Below the pieces are notes generated by a model that saw nothing but the letters and a program-made list of their open reading frames with translations, was not told the DNA's origin and made no database searches. Of a DNA stretch of 64,000 nt, positions 41,701 to 54,899 are shown one piece after another; the stretch's first letter is position 1, and every line of letters begins with the position of its first letter. The stretch is from Numida meleagris (Eukaryota > Chordata > Aves > Galliformes > Numididae). The stretch is taken from positions 17,825,090 to 17,889,089 of the forward strand of contig NC_034419.1 of NCBI RefSeq assembly GCF_002078875.1. The letters are read 5' to 3'. A program made the position numbers and the translations under genes.

Positions 41701-42899
41701 AAGTGCAGGTGCAGCCAAATCAGCGCTGCAGGAGGAGGCTGAGGGAAAGCTGAGTGCGGTTTGTGCGCTGTTGTGCTGGGGGAGAATGACTTGCCCTCTA
41801 GAGGTGTTTATGTAGCAGTAAAATAAGAGACAGAATCGTGATGCTTCCTTTAGTCTTGAGAGTGGGGAAATAAGTGGGACATGTGACACAGTGACTGGCT
41901 GCTGCCCGGGGCTGGATCTGGTGCTCTGATGACACCACTTCAGTGCCTGACTGCAGGATGCTGCACACCCTCCTGCTCAGCCAAGGTGATGCAGACCTTT
42001 GCTTATCTGCTGAGCAAGTGCTGGGCGAGCAAATTCAGGGAGTTTGGAGCAGATCTACCAGATGCACCCCATTTATCTTAGAGTTCCGCGCTTTTCCTGC
42101 CTGACTTTTGCAATTCTGGTCACACATGCAAGAAGGCTGAATTCCCAGCCAGCCAGGTGTGGAGCAAGGCCGTGCTGCTGGAGGATGTGGCACTGGGGGA
42201 TGGACCTGGAGGGAGGAGACCAAGGGAGTGGGGTTGGAGAGCCCAGCAGAGATGGGATACACGCAGGGGTTAGGGTGGGACACTGCAACACCCCAGAATG
42301 AAGATTTAAGAGTATTCTATGTGGGTGCATCTTCTTAGCCCCTTCTGTTCTGAGGGCATGGCAACAGCTGCAGGCAGGGAGAGCCCTGCAGGCTGGGGGA
42401 GGAGCTAATGAGAAACCCAGGGACTGGTTTTCCCAACCAGCATGAGATAGATTTTGAGTATAATGAAATTGGTGACAGAAGTAAGAGGACTTTGCTGGTG
42501 CTCTTGCAGCACAGACCCAGGCGGGGAAAGGCAGCAGGGGAGATGGATGCTTTGGTTTCCTTCCCAGTAAGCGGGGCTATTACACAGGCTGCAATGAGTC
42601 CCTGCAGGCAAAGAAAGGCAAAACACAGGGCATGGGCTCCTCCAGGGAGAAGGCGAGATGTTTTGTACTGGGCTGTCCATTTTTCAGCAAATTCTCACTA
42701 ATTTTGTTCATAGGTAGATTAAAAAAATATATCATAGAACCCTACGGTACAGATATTCCCCAAGCAGGTTTGCTCTCACAAGCCCAGCCTAGTGTCGTGC
42801 TTTATTGAGCCACCTGTACTGTGAAATAGTATGCCTATGACACTGCAAGCATTTTAAGCCCTGAGGGTTGCACGAGGAGAACATTCAAATTAAAAAAGG

Positions 42900-43130
42900 A
42901 TAATGAAGTCTGAAATAGTAAAAGTGCTAGCAGTTATTTTTTAATGGCAGCTAATTTAGTGGCGTTGTTTGGACTACAGTCTCAGGCTGTAACTCAACCG
43001 ACTCCAGCAGAACGACGCTGGTAGCTAACTGTTGTGTCAGCCCTCAGGAGCTACAGATTGCCATTATTTTATTAATCACCACCAATAAAGCATACTTACG
43101 TAGAATTTAATTATTGGAGCCATTTGTTTT
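42900..43130. promoter_or_regulatory. Enhancer-like block
   Basis: AGCTAATTTAG, TTTTATTAATCACC, CCAATAAAG and GAATTTAATTATTGGAGCC words lie together around a moderately GC-rich centre. A regulatory role is inferred from motif content only. Confidence 0.22.
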
Positions 43131-46100
43131 CTTTGCTGGTGTTTTGGGGGCAAGGCTTTTCAGGTTGATGAGGCTTAGTTGTTGCTCATAACGTAGATTT
43201 TTCTGTTGAAATCTGAATTAGGGCAAATTTCATTATTATTATAATATGTAAGGCAATGAAATTTCAACCAAGACTGAATCACGTTGCCATTGTGTGGGTC
43301 TCCTACTTTTATAAAGAAAGCGGGTAAAATTTGCTAATTTGCTGGAATTTCTTAACGAGACTGTGAGGGTAGGAGCAAACATTTCAGTACAAATTGCCAA
43401 CTAGAGAGAATCAAAACAACAGCTTAGCTACGTGCCTTTGACATGTTGACAGTTCCCATAGCTCAAGGTAACCTTTCTCCCTAACACACTGGGGGGTTCC
43501 CTTTATTGCAGTCCTTTGTAGCAGAAGACCAGTGTTCTGCATCCAGTGCATTGTTTTGGAGAGCAAAATCACTAAGAGCAAAAGAAATAAGTCATTAATG
43601 AGCCGAGCAGAGGTGTGCAGTGATAACCAGCCTCCTCCAAGGCGAAGACCCAGCAGCACGGTGCTGAAGGCAGAGTAGCTCCCATGTCAGCTTGGTATGT
43701 GTATGTTTTTTTTTTTTGCAGTATTTTGAGCAAAAGGGAGAGGCTACAGAGAGGCAAGCATTAGAAGGCAGGAGGTCGGTACAGTGCTTTATTTCTTGGT
43801 AAGAGCAAAATGAGAAGGGTGACTTTGCTTTTTAGGGTGCTTTCCTCAATAGTACCCTCTAGCTTACTTCATATTCAAAGATTCAGAACCTTGTTCCAGT
43901 TTTCACTCTGCCTATGCAGACCTTGTTGCTAAAAAAGAAGACACCGCAGCAAATGAATTAAAAAATGTTGTGTTGTGTATCTTACATATATCTGCTGATG
44001 GTCGCCAAGGAAGAGTTTTACAGCCATGAGATAAAATTGGATCTTTCAGTAAATAACATTCTTCACTTTTCAAAGACGCTACGTATGAAATGAGGAGTTC
44101 ACTCCAGTTAAACCAAAACTCATTTCTCTGTGATTCACCTAATTAAACTGATGAAGTTAAGGTCAGATCTGTTAAGGAGATGAAATAATAATAGCTACAA
44201 GAAAAATCTTTCCACGCCACACACAGAGTGGGTGCAAATCAGACAGAGTGGTAATTGACAGCCGTGTCAACAGGTAAACGTGAAAGGATTTCCAAATCAA
44301 CATCTGCATTCCCTTTTGTGCATCGCTCATAAAAAGGAGCTTAAAACAGTGAAACCTCTTGATGGAAGACTAACACCAGCTGGGAATAAGTACAAAGGAA
44401 ATCAATGCTCAACTGGGCAAGTTTAAAAGAAGATCCGATTGCTACCAAGCCACAGGATTATTTTAATGTTTTTAATTTAAGAGATTACTGAAAATTACCA
44501 TGAGATCCTTAGTCATGTGTATTATCAGTATTTATACTGATATCAGTTTTTTTTTTAACGATTTGTGTTTAGTTAAAAGCCATATTTCCCACGATGCTTT
44601 CTGGAAAAGGAGGAAAGATAAAAAGATGGAAAGCCTTTCAGGTGCTAATTTTAAGTTAGTACAATTTTGGCGTAACGTATTATCCATCTCTGTAAAGGAC
44701 TTCCTTTTTTCCCCATCAAATACTGAAGAACGCACCAAACTGGGGGTATCGCAGCAGAAACAATCTCGCTATTGTATGCTTACCGAAGGGTTGTGTGTTT
44801 GGTTCTCAAAGAAATACGAGCGCTGCATCAGCGTTCAGAACACACGCAGCTCTTCAGTCAGGGTTTCCACGACGGGTGATGGATAGGAAGAGACCTGTTG
44901 TCTGCTGTTTCCAAGCTGTTGCATTATCTGGTCGTGTGAACGATTACTATGGAGATACTTAGCCTGCTGTTGTGCTATTTTAGTCTCTGTACTTCCATCA
45001 TCTGAACTCAGAAATGGTTCAATATTTTGCGCTCGAAAATTTACCTATTGCTGCATTCTAATACACCAAAAGATTAAGTTGGAAGGCCTACAGGATTTCA
45101 TTTGATGGTCAGCCATTTCACAAAGTAATAACAAGCAATATCACAGAGGCAAGGTTCAAGGACTGCCACCTGGCTTGGAGCTTACGGTGACCAGGTGCTG
45201 GTGTGATTTATTTACTGACTTCCTTGACTCTCTGCACAGAGTGCTTATGATTGTTTTGGTTTTTAGCAGTTTCATTTGTACAGCGACCACGTCGCAAATA
45301 TTTTTAGGATATATTTTTAAGATAGACTGGAGAACTCGTAAATGTTGTAAGTATAATAAACCGTTCTCAGTCCAGATCGGTAGCTTTGACATAGTTGACT
45401 TCTGACAAAGACATATTGGTCTGTTTGATTTTAGTAGGCAAGGGGATTGTTGTGTCAGTGCAGAGCAAAGCAGATCTCAAAAGGTTTGCCAGCACAGAAG
45501 CACTGCTAGCTGCGTGGCAGAGCTGCTCTTGTTTCTCTTACCCAGACTTTGGAAGGCTCAGAGATGCACGCAGCTGTAGACTGATGGAGAGGTCAGCCTG
45601 GAAAGCTGTGCTCGTTTGATCTTTGAGTATTGTTTCTGTGGTATATATGGCTTGTTGTTTATTTTAATAAAGTCAAAAAGACTGATAGTTCTCAACCAGC
45701 AAAACAGCACCAGCTGAAAGGGAAAATATCCTCTCCTGAGTTTTGAGCTATGAGTTTTTTTACAGTGCGAATCCATATGCCAATGCCAAACCAGGAAAAC
45801 TGTATTTTAGAAGTGTTGTTCTTAATGCATCTTAGTGTACTGGCACGCTACATCACAGATACAAATAGTCCAAAACTAAATAGTCTCACTTGCAATAATG
45901 GAAAAATTTGCTTTGTTCGCTGACCCTCAGAATTTCTCATTTCTCGCTGGTGGTGTGATGGTGGAGAGGGGTTCAATGAGCTGAAGTAGAGACGTCGGAA
46001 CGGTATTAGCTCAGAACCTGGAAAGGTGGCTTAGGGAACATAAAATAAACAGAAGACAATTCCCAAAGGAATGCAACCATCCTGCTTACTGTATATCCTT

Positions 46101-46908
46101 TCTCTTACTCCTGTATACTCTGTTAAAAACATAAAGCAGAGCAAACATATGTTGAGAGATGCTACCTGTTTATAAAGTGAACAGTAACAACAGGCATAAA
46201 ACAAAAGAGAAATGAAGAACATGTTTTGCACGCTAATCAAGTTGTCTTGACTCAGAAAGCAGTGAAAATAAGATGGTGCTGGCTTTTTAAGAGTATGACC
46301 AAGGCTTCAACTTTTCCACTTATTTACAATATCTTTGTATGACCATTGGAGATGTAGTCATAGCTTTTAACGCCGGTATCTAAATTGGAAAATGAGATTC
46401 CTGTGAACAGAGAGAGGAGCTCCTTCAACAGAGGCAGCGTTGGCATAAGTTTGAGAAAGTCTAATTTAAATTTGAAATAAGTCTTTGATTAACAAACTGA
46501 AGTCGAAGACTTGTTTGTGGATATTGATGATGATACTATAAGCCAGTCTGTAGATGGAGGCAAGCTTGCACAAAGCACTCATTCGTGAGGGTCAACCTGG
46601 GCTCAGCTGATGTGTCAGGAGGGTTAGAGAGGGAATTTTTGTTCATCTGTTTTCTTCATTCCAATTACAAATATCAGCAATGTTGGAATTCACCTTTGTC
46701 TACATGGGACTTAGCTCGCTCCCCACTAGGTAGTGGAGTCAGTATGTCACAAAGGTTCATATGCAGTGTGTGTCATCAAAAATGAAAACCCCTGAAATAT
46801 AGAAATGGCTAAGTGCTTATTTCAGCAAGATACCCTTTTTTAGATACAGCTTTCAATAAAAAATATTGCAGATAGTAGTTTAAATTCCACTGCTATTCTG
46901 AGTGCGTG

Positions 46909-46913
46909 CAGGG
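46909..46913. repeat. Target-site duplication, left copy (CAGGG)
   Basis: CAGGG directly before the TGTGATAG start of the LTR element, and repeated directly after its end at 47,312-47,316. Confidence 0.8.
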
Positions 46914-47311
46914 TGTGATAGAAATGTGGAGATGTTTTATGTTTGTTCATTGTAGTAAAATGTAAACCTATTTGTTGATTGTGATAAAGTGTGAATGTGA
47001 GACTGTTTGTCCCTTGTGAAGGAAAGTACTGCTAGCCTGACGAAGGCTGAACCCCCTGAAGAGAATGTAAACGTCTAGGTCTAAGTAACTNNNNNNNNNN
47101 NNNNNNNNNNNNNNNNNNNNNNNNNNNNNNNNNNNNNNNNNNNNNNNNNNNNNNNNNNNNNNNNNNNNNNNNNNNNNNNNNNNNNNNNNNTTGAGGAGTC
47201 GTGACTCTGCGACTCCCAGGGTGCCCAGCGCTGTTCTTTGCTTGTGTTTTTGCTTACTCGAATTAATAAATACTTTTCTATAATTTGACTTAAATTGTCA
47301 AATTTATGACA
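46914..47311 (+). mobile_element. LTR retrotransposon or endogenous retrovirus LTR, split by gap
   Basis: The element begins TGTGATAG and ends ATTTATGACA, the TG...CA ends of a retroviral-type LTR, and is bracketed by a 5-base CAGGG duplication, the footprint of integrase-driven insertion. An AATAAA signal at 47,265-47,270 lies about 40 bases before the right end and sets the + orientation. There are 177 sequenced bases left of the gap and 121 right of it. If the gap is small this is a solo LTR of roughly 400 bases. If it is large, the left piece belongs to a 5' LTR and the right piece to a 3' LTR with a provirus between. A 5-base duplication occurs in several endogenous retrovirus classes, so I do not name the family. 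No viral coding sequence is visible. Confidence 0.82.
47091..47190. other. Assembly gap (100 N)
   Basis: Exactly 100 N, the usual placeholder for a gap of unknown length. It lies inside the LTR element, where repeats commonly break assemblies. Confidence 0.98.
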
Positions 47312-47316
47312 CAGGG
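47312..47316. repeat. Target-site duplication, right copy (CAGGG)
   Basis: CAGGG immediately after the ...ATGACA end of the LTR, matching the left copy exactly. Confidence 0.8.
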
Positions 47317-50300
47317 CAAAATGACAGAAGAGATCCAAGCTGTTATTATCTGATTGTGAGTATCAGACTATAAAAGTTGGGAGATATGAGAGATCCACAT
47401 AGTTTTCTTATTTTATTTTCCTTCTGCTGCGGTGGCTTCACTCTCGCGGGAGATATTGTTGAGGCACAACAGCTGAGATTCAAGATGGGGTGAAATAAGA
47501 CTTTTCAAAGGATTCCTAGGCAATACGCATGGGAAGTACGAATGGAGACAGCCCAGTCCAGACCCATGCCCTGCCGTCTATTAGCAGACAGCAGCGAGGG
47601 GTTGGCTCACGCTGAGCAGCAAACAATGTGAAGAGAACCTTCATGCAGCTGTGGGCCTGCAGTAGTGGGCAGTTTGTGTGTAATGTAGAATTAAGAGCGT
47701 TCACATGACCCCAAAATGTGCAGGAGGCTGTGGTTGGCAAACGGGTCGGGCTCGGCCCCTTCGGCCCCGCACTGCCGCATGCATGGCAGCAGGCAAGCTG
47801 AGCAATCAGGCAGGCTTGCAGCAGGAAAGAAAGGCAACCTGCAAGCGTCTGGTGAGGAACAGCACCGCGAGAAAGCAGCTAATTGCTGAGCCTTTTTCAG
47901 ATCTAAAAATAACCCTGAAACAAAGGCTGCAGAGAGACAAACCACATACAGTTAAACAGAGTACACAACAAAGTAACTTGCAGTGAGCATCAAGTGTTTC
48001 TACATGCTTAAATTGGCTGGATCACTCCACAGCACAGAAAACACTGTGATCTTTTGTTCCTACGGGTTTCTTTTGCTCTTTCTTCCTCTTTATCATCTGT
48101 AATTTAAAATAAAGGCAGGGAAGCAGGTAGCCCAAAAGCAGTAAAGGACACACATTCTTCACCCTGATTGCCTTTGGGACGTTGCACAGGGATCAATTTT
48201 TACTGTGATATTGAGTCAGGTGTCAAGACGTGCATGTTTGAGAAGGGGAAAGCTCCTTTCTGATGAGAATGGCTCAGATCTGCTCTTTTATGCCATCTTT
48301 TTTCCTCGTGCTGAGGTTATGGTAAAAATGTAAAGCAGGTTTTAGTGCCCCACTTCGCTCGTATGGGCTCTAATGGTGTTAAACATCGTAATGGACCTTT
48401 TTGTTGGGACACTGAATCCCTCAAACACGACGTCTCTGATTCAGGAAGCTTATGATGAGTACCTTGATGAAATCCCTTTTCCCTGTTGGGCTGAGCACTG
48501 GCAAATCCCTGCAGCTCCAGCCCTGGTGGGAGATGCTTTGCAGAAGGCTCCAGGCACTGCAAGCTGAGGGTCCCCTGTGCACAGCTTACATGAGCAGCTG
48601 AGCTGGCATGTAAGCGTTGTTTAGGATGGGTTTGGCAGATAGTGGCTTTGATAGAAATGCCACTGGGTTTGCACTCAGGGAGGCTGACTCCTTGGAGAAG
48701 GAGAACAGCCAGTCTTGGATGAGAGGTTTCTCCAGAGATCACTTTGCTGGCTCATCGCAACCTTGCATGAGGAACAGGAAGAATGAGTGATGCCAGATTC
48801 TGATAGACAGAGAAGGGGCAGGAAAGGGAGAGAGATTTCCTTGCATATTTTAATGCAGCTGCTTGATGATCCCAACCTTTTCTCTTTTAATCCCTTAGCT
48901 TGGGTCCACAGTGTCCTCTCCCTCCACAGGTCCGTGGATATAGGGCTTTTCTCACACTTCAGCAGAAATTTGTGTGTAGGGATGACTGATTTACTGTTTA
49001 CTTCAGACTAACTTGAGCTGCATGCAACAATTGCCAAATTGCCAATCAAACCTTTCCCATTTTGAGTGTCCTCACACCGCCTCCTTTTTAGCAGATCCCT
49101 GCTGTCAAACCCAGCAGACTACTGCCGTTCCATGGCTTCCTCCTGTCCTGGCGCATCTGATGAAAGCCCATTCCTATTTGCCAAGAGCATTCTTAAAGAA
49201 AACAATGTTAATAGGAAACAGTGCAGGTATTTAAAGAGGCAGGCAGCCTCCAGTTGCTGCTCTCGTCTCCGCTGGCACAAAGATGAACCTCCTCTGGTAG
49301 CTGGCTCATTGCCCTGGGCCATTGCTCTAATGTCTTTGACTTCTGATGGGCAGATGCTCTAAATCTGTCAATACGAAGCACAAACGGAGCTTATTAATGG
49401 TCTAACTGCTATGTTTTCCATATGTAGTGCTATCAATCTTATGTTATAGGTGTGCATTATTGCTAGCAATTGTTCACATATTCTATAGCTACCACTCAGT
49501 GCTTTACACCACCTCACTTCATGCAGTTGTCTCATACGCAGTGGTCTTTATGCTGCATCTATCATATTTATATAGCTTGAGTGAGCTTGAGGCTCACTTT
49601 CTTTGTATGGTACTGAGCTGTAAAGGTACTTTTCTGTTTTCCGTAGTATATTGGTGTGCTTTGAATTATTCACTCAATTTCTGAGAAGCAGCATTAAGAA
49701 TGTAATCTTCTGTTCATAAATCCATTGGAAGACTCTTAATAATGTAAGCCTTAGTGGAACATCCCAGCATTGCGAAGGAAGGAGTAAGCATTTCCTCGGG
49801 GTTTCAAATGGTTCTGTTGTCTTTCCTTTGCAGAGCTAAATCCATTCTTCAGAAATTAAAAAATGAAAAAGGTGAAAAAAAAACAAGAGAGAAGGAAAAT
49901 ACCCACTTAGCTGTTAAAAGATTTCAGTTATCCTTTTGTTCTGTTTCCTTTGAACGAATGACCAGTAGCCCAGTCACTACAGGAAGGTCTATAAAGCTTG
50001 CAGAATACACAAAAGCCAAACTCAGAACCGTTTGGAACAGGAAGATTCAGCTGCTGGTTGTTTCTCTGCATAGGGCAAAGACTTTTGTGTCTTTGGATCT
50101 CTGTTTTTTTACCCTGGTGGACTCATGGACACGCAGCACTAAGCAGTGCATTGCCTGGCACCCACTGGATGTCTCACAGCGGCGGTGGTGCAGCATTTGA
50201 ATGCTACATAGCATGTTTACACTGACTTTATTTTTTTCTGGCGTAGCCATGTAAAATGGCTCCTGTGTTTACTTAAATATCATAAATACGTTTGGGCCAA

Positions 50301-50558
50301 AGTGGTTTTGTTCTGTTTCTTCCCATGGGATGTATCCAATTCAGGATATTATTTTCAGATAATGACTTGAATGGGAATATGCGTGCTCCCATACTGCTAA
50401 CATGACTGCCATAATAATACGATCCTTTTAAGGAAATTATGCATGCAGAATCAGCACGTTGATAACTGCTGTATAAAGCTAAAATTCAAAAGTGACAGTT
50501 AATAACTTATCTGTCAAATGTAGCCAACTGTCCTAGGGAAAAATAATTGTTTCAATTT

Positions 50559-50574
50559 AAAAAAAAAAAAAAAA
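50559..50574. repeat. Poly-A run (16 bases)
   Basis: Sixteen consecutive A. The sequence upstream is not recognisable as a processed gene copy. Confidence 0.9.
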
Positions 50575-51859
50575 GCCAGCTTTGTTTTTATTCTTCCAGC
50601 AGCTATAAAAGTATTTGTCTTTATCTTTATTATTGGCAAGCTACTACCCTTCAACTAAAACCTTACCCTATCATTACAAGAATAAAGTTTATCTGTAATT
50701 CATAAGCTGCAGAGAGATGTTTTCCTCTACTCTTTCTTTCCCCTCTCTCTGCTCTTTCTAATGGCCTCTATAGAAATCTTTCATATAAAAATTTTTATTA
50801 CTTTCTTTTTCCTTGACACAAGTATATTTTTCCCTGTATTTCTGTGCTGAAATTAATACAGTTCTATTTTTGTTCTTCCTTATCTGTGCATTAACAATAG
50901 ACTATGTCTTGCTCAAAATTCTCTCTGTGGCTCCCATTCTAGTGAAAGTCTAAAAGACCTTCCAGCTCTCATTACTGAGAAGAGTGGTTTGTATTTTGAA
51001 GGGGTTTTAGTTAGCTACCTGCAGCTGCACCTGTGTGACTCTAAATCAGTGGAAACTCAATGGGTGGCATGTGTGAGGGCCATGCTGGGCTCTTCTCCCT
51101 GGAATAAGTCATGATCCAAGGCAAGATACGAGATAAATGGATCACGTTTTATCTGGTAATTCTTGTCTGTGAGCTCCTAAGTGCCTCGAGTTGGCTTTTC
51201 TCTGGATGTAAGGAATTTTATCTGCCTTGGAGAGCCTGTCTCCAGGCTTCCCTGGAAGAAAAGCTGTCGCTCTTCCCCAGTTCACTAGCTGGATTCATGG
51301 AGAATTGTGCAGGGATATGCTGTAGTCAGTGGGGTTGCCCTGGCTGGAGGGTTCCATTCACAAAGCTTAAAGTGCAGATTCATTCTCCGAGGCCAAATAC
51401 CAAAGTTTTCAGTAGAACATTTACAACAGAAAATGCACCAGGAGCACCCTCAGCTACCGCTGGAAGAAGAACCATGTCCCCATGGTTGATGAGACCATTG
51501 GTTGACAGCCACTCTTTAATTTTGACCCACAGTAGTCTGTTTGAGTCGTGCTCTTTAGCAAGATCCCAGCTGTGCACAGGTGGTATGCAAAGTTCTTGCT
51601 ATTAAAAGTCCTAACCTAACAGTCCAAAGAAGTTTTGGAGTTATCAGTGGCCACAACCAACTTTGTTAGGACTCGAAAGGAAGCAGGGAGGGCATTATGC
51701 TGCATGTTTATCAGGTGACAGATGATTAATAGGTCTTAGCATACAATGAATGTGTATCTCTTCTTCACATGCTAATCACATGGCATTTATAAATGTCAGC
51801 ACCTTATCGTGGCAACACACTCTGAATTTTGTCTTTTTAAGGGGAATTATTTTTAACAT

Positions 51860-52330
51860 TTTTAACATACATATTATTAAGTTTGCATCGTTTGAAGCTT
51901 CCCCTTTGTGATGGTTTGGAAATAATGGTGAGCTGTTCTTTTAATTTCTGAAGTAATTAGATTATTGCATTTTAAATCTAATCTAAGAAAATTCACAGCA
52001 GATAATGAAGTTTATATTAACATGTTTCTCTAACTACTAAAATGTAGCAGTGGGTGTCACCTTGGAATCTTAATCACGACAAACATAATTTATAACTTAG
52101 ACTGAGAGGCTTCAGGCTTTTCCTATTCTGATTTTTAAAATGTTACAATTTTTTGCCTTGTAACCTAAGGCTTTAATTTAGAGCTATAAATGATAGTTTT
52201 ACCATTGGAGGATTGCACCATCTTCATTCAAAAATCCTGAATTTCATGATTCGGTATCTTGGTCATTAAAACGCGCGTTATTATCAAATTTGACTAGGCA
52301 ACATATCCCTTAGGGGATTATTAAAAAGGT
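51860..52330. promoter_or_regulatory. Extended enhancer-like AT-rich block
   Basis: Dense in TAATTAG, GATTATTGCATTTTAAATCTAATC, TTAATCACG and GCTTTAATTTAG words, with a single CG-rich word (ACGCGCG) at about 52,271. It lies about 3-4 kb before the CpG island, a plausible site for an upstream enhancer of that promoter. This is inference from position and composition. Confidence 0.25.
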
Positions 52331-54589
52331 TCAGGAAGAGTTTGACACGGAAAGTCCAATGAAAACAAACAAACAATCTGGACTCGGCTGCTATCGAACA
52401 AAGCTTTTTAGACTGCAGAAGACTGCAATAATTGTTCGGACCATTCCGGTGCTACCCTGAGGTAGGCAGAACTGCCATTGTCTTCCAGAGACCTTATGGA
52501 CATAAAGAATGTAGAATTAAGCTGAAGAAATGATGACTTGTTCGAACACCCGCATCCTGGAAAGCCTAGTGTTGTTCTTTGTCCTTGGACAGCTAAGTCG
52601 GTAAAGCCAATAGCTGAGGACTATTTGATGACACTAAGTTTGTAAGCTCAGTTGTTTGATTCTCAGCCATGTTGCTGGAGTTAAACACCCACATTCTTCA
52701 GAATGCTTCGTTGACATTGGCACTCGCTGGCATCTTTGGCAGGGACCTCACCAGAGAGACCAAAGATTGAATCAGTTTGGAGCTCACATCACCTTGCAGC
52801 TCCAAGCAGTGGCTTCTGAAACACATGTTGGGCCGTGCTGGCAAAACACAGAGGTTTCTTCCTTGCTCACAGATAGGACATCAGCCTCCAAAGGCATCCA
52901 TCTACCACCCTTCCGCAGCGCTAATATCACTTCAAGTTTGTCTAAAAGATTTATTCTCCCACTTCTCACCGTCTGTGCTGTCACTTATCTGTGGATGTGG
53001 GGATATTTACACATCACACTGCAAACAGTTCTCAGCCAGTTGTTGATTATTTTTTTTCTTTTTTTAGCTCCTTTAAAACCATGTTTGCTTTTTTTTTTTG
53101 CATTAGCTTGTAATGAAACTCACATGATGCAAGACTGTTCAGTGGTTAAAAAGAAAGGCAAATCTCTGCAAAACTCTTTGTGGGTTGTATCGCTGTCTGT
53201 ATCCCTGAGATATAAGCAGCCCTAGGCTTGAAGAGCCCCTCAAAGAACTTTGCAAAGAGCCATCACCTTGTAAAGATAGCTTCGGTATTTTAATTAAAGG
53301 TCAGACAAAACTACAGTGTACACCCTGGAGATTGCTTTGTAGCAGTCATTTAAAGAGTCGCTTAACAAAGTCTTACCGTATTAGTGAAAGAGTGCACAAA
53401 CCCTTCCCAAGATTTACGCCAAGCGGAGCCTAAACAAAGGACCTGTGCCAAGTTCAGGCTGGAAGCTCATCACCCATAAATGACGGCCTGTCCGTGTGTC
53501 TGTGTCCCTACAAATCGGATGGAGGCACTGTAGGGCCACGTGCTGCCTTACCCACATCTCTTGGCAGCAGGGAGCAGGCGGCGGCAGGGCAGGACGGTGC
53601 CAATGCATCAGGAGCAGGGCTGGTTTTGCTTCCCCCTTGGCTTTGCTTGCGTGCCTGCGTGACAACCTTCATGGTAATTAAAAATAGTTTGTTTTTACGT
53701 AATTAATATCACCATGCTAAATATCGCTGCGATGTTCTGGCACGAATCTCCCAGTTGTCAAGCATGAGTGCAGCTGCTTGTTTCTGAAGGTCGTGCTGTA
53801 AGGCTATATTCAAAGTGTCAGCTTTATTATTGCAAGTGATCTTAAAAACCTGCAAGGCAGCTTTTCTTGCTGGATTTATGAAGTATTTTAGACTATTTGC
53901 TAAAAAGAATTTGTCTGACTTTTAAGATGGGAGTCTTTGATTTCTGACTCTTCTACCTTTGGCCTTATTCCTGGGTTCGTTCAGAAACAAAAGCCAGCGA
54001 CCTGTCTGCTCGTTCAGTCGGTGATGTGTTACAATGTATGCAGAGAAGGCGGTGCAAGCAAGAGGCTTTCCAAGGAAGCCATCTGTCTGCACACACCGGT
54101 CCCATGGTTTTACCTTTCAGATCCTATTTGCTTTCGGTTGCCACCCAGTTGAGGCTGGATGACGTTTTTCTCCAGCGCTCGTAAGGATGCTGCGCGCTCA
54201 GGTGGGCTGGGATGATGTATTCCACGTGTGTTCCTTTTGAAAAATTCGGCAGCCTTTTCAGCGTTGATTTCCCTCACGAGTTATTACACCCCGCGCAGAT
54301 TGGCAGCGCCGTGCCACGGTGCCAGGATTTATGAGGTGACCTTGGAGACACAGGCGCTCCCAAATTGAAAACACTTGGAGCTAAACTTGAAATATATTTA
54401 TTTTGGATTACTGAGCAGTCCCTACTATTGTATAAATCAGAATGAGATTACACAGATAACGCATAACATTTATATAACGTCTCATAGCACGCGGGATTCA
54501 TTTATACACTGCTCAAGTGCAATACCCCCAGCTCCTCCAGACTTTGCGTTCGCGGTTGGATCTGATGTTAGAGCTTCACTAGGGCTCAA

Positions 54590-54880
54590 GAAAGGCAGAG
54601 CTGGCCCCTCCTGACCTCTCTGTGTGCATCCACCACCACGTGGGAGCCCGGCATCCACAGGGTGCTGCGGGCATTGACACCGGGTGGGCTCGAGGGACTC
54701 GGTTACCTCCACCCCATGCGCCAGCACGGGTGGGTGTGCATGGAGCTGAGTTTGGGGTTCCCGCGTGCCCCCCGAGCTGCTCGGGGAGATTTCCAGCCGC
54801 CTTTTGGAGCTGGGAGCTGCGCTGATGAAGAGGTGCTGATAGGTGGCAATGAAAGCTCCGAGCGGAGGCACGTCGAGTGT
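54590..54880. other. GC-rich shelf before CpG island
   Basis: GC-rich sequence with several CpG but less dense than the main island. Overlapping frames on both strands (up to about 129 codons) reflect the low frequency of stop codons in GC-rich DNA. It is probably part of the wider promoter domain. Confidence 0.5.
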
Positions 54881-54899
54881 GAACCTGCGAGCAGCAATA

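Larger units (their letters stand above)
35691..46908. other. Long non-coding stretch, no gene seen
   Basis: About 11 kb without a supportable gene. Enhancer-like AT-rich blocks at 37,140-37,400, 38,631-38,790 and 42,900-43,130 are listed separately. GC is higher at 39,360-39,800, 40,720-41,320 and 41,880-42,680, where many overlapping short frames appear on both strands for that reason. An AATA repeat lies at about 38,195-38,211 and a T run at 43,706-43,717. Confidence 0.6.
47317..54589. other. Non-coding stretch upstream of CpG island
   Basis: No gene is supported. A consensus TATAAAAG lies at 47,369-47,376, 58 bases right of the LTR end, followed at about 47,448 by a small CpG cluster; this is noted as a weak promoter candidate. 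A 16-base A run is at 50,559-50,574. The longest frames (189 codons at 52,656-53,225, 164 at 51,111-51,605, 148 at 49,754-50,200) have no family resemblance; the hydrophobic middle of the first comes from T-rich DNA. A long AT-rich block at 51,860-52,330 is listed separately. Confidence 0.6.

Noticed and set aside
42731..42760. 'atcatagaacc' resembling a reversed CR1 end
   Set aside because: Only about 11 bases match; insufficient.
45070..45110. Reverse CR1-like phrase 'aagttggaaggcctacagg'
   Set aside because: Match is too short and the following bases do not continue the CR1 tail.
51111..51605. Plus-strand frame of 164 codons
   Set aside because: No recognisable domain or codon pattern and no promoter or splice context.
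52656..53225. Plus-strand frame of 189 codons with hydrophobic middle
   Set aside because: The hydrophobic segment is a translation of T-rich DNA (runs of TTT/CTT); no domain, splice or promoter evidence. A frame of this length is near chance expectation in 64 kb on two strands.
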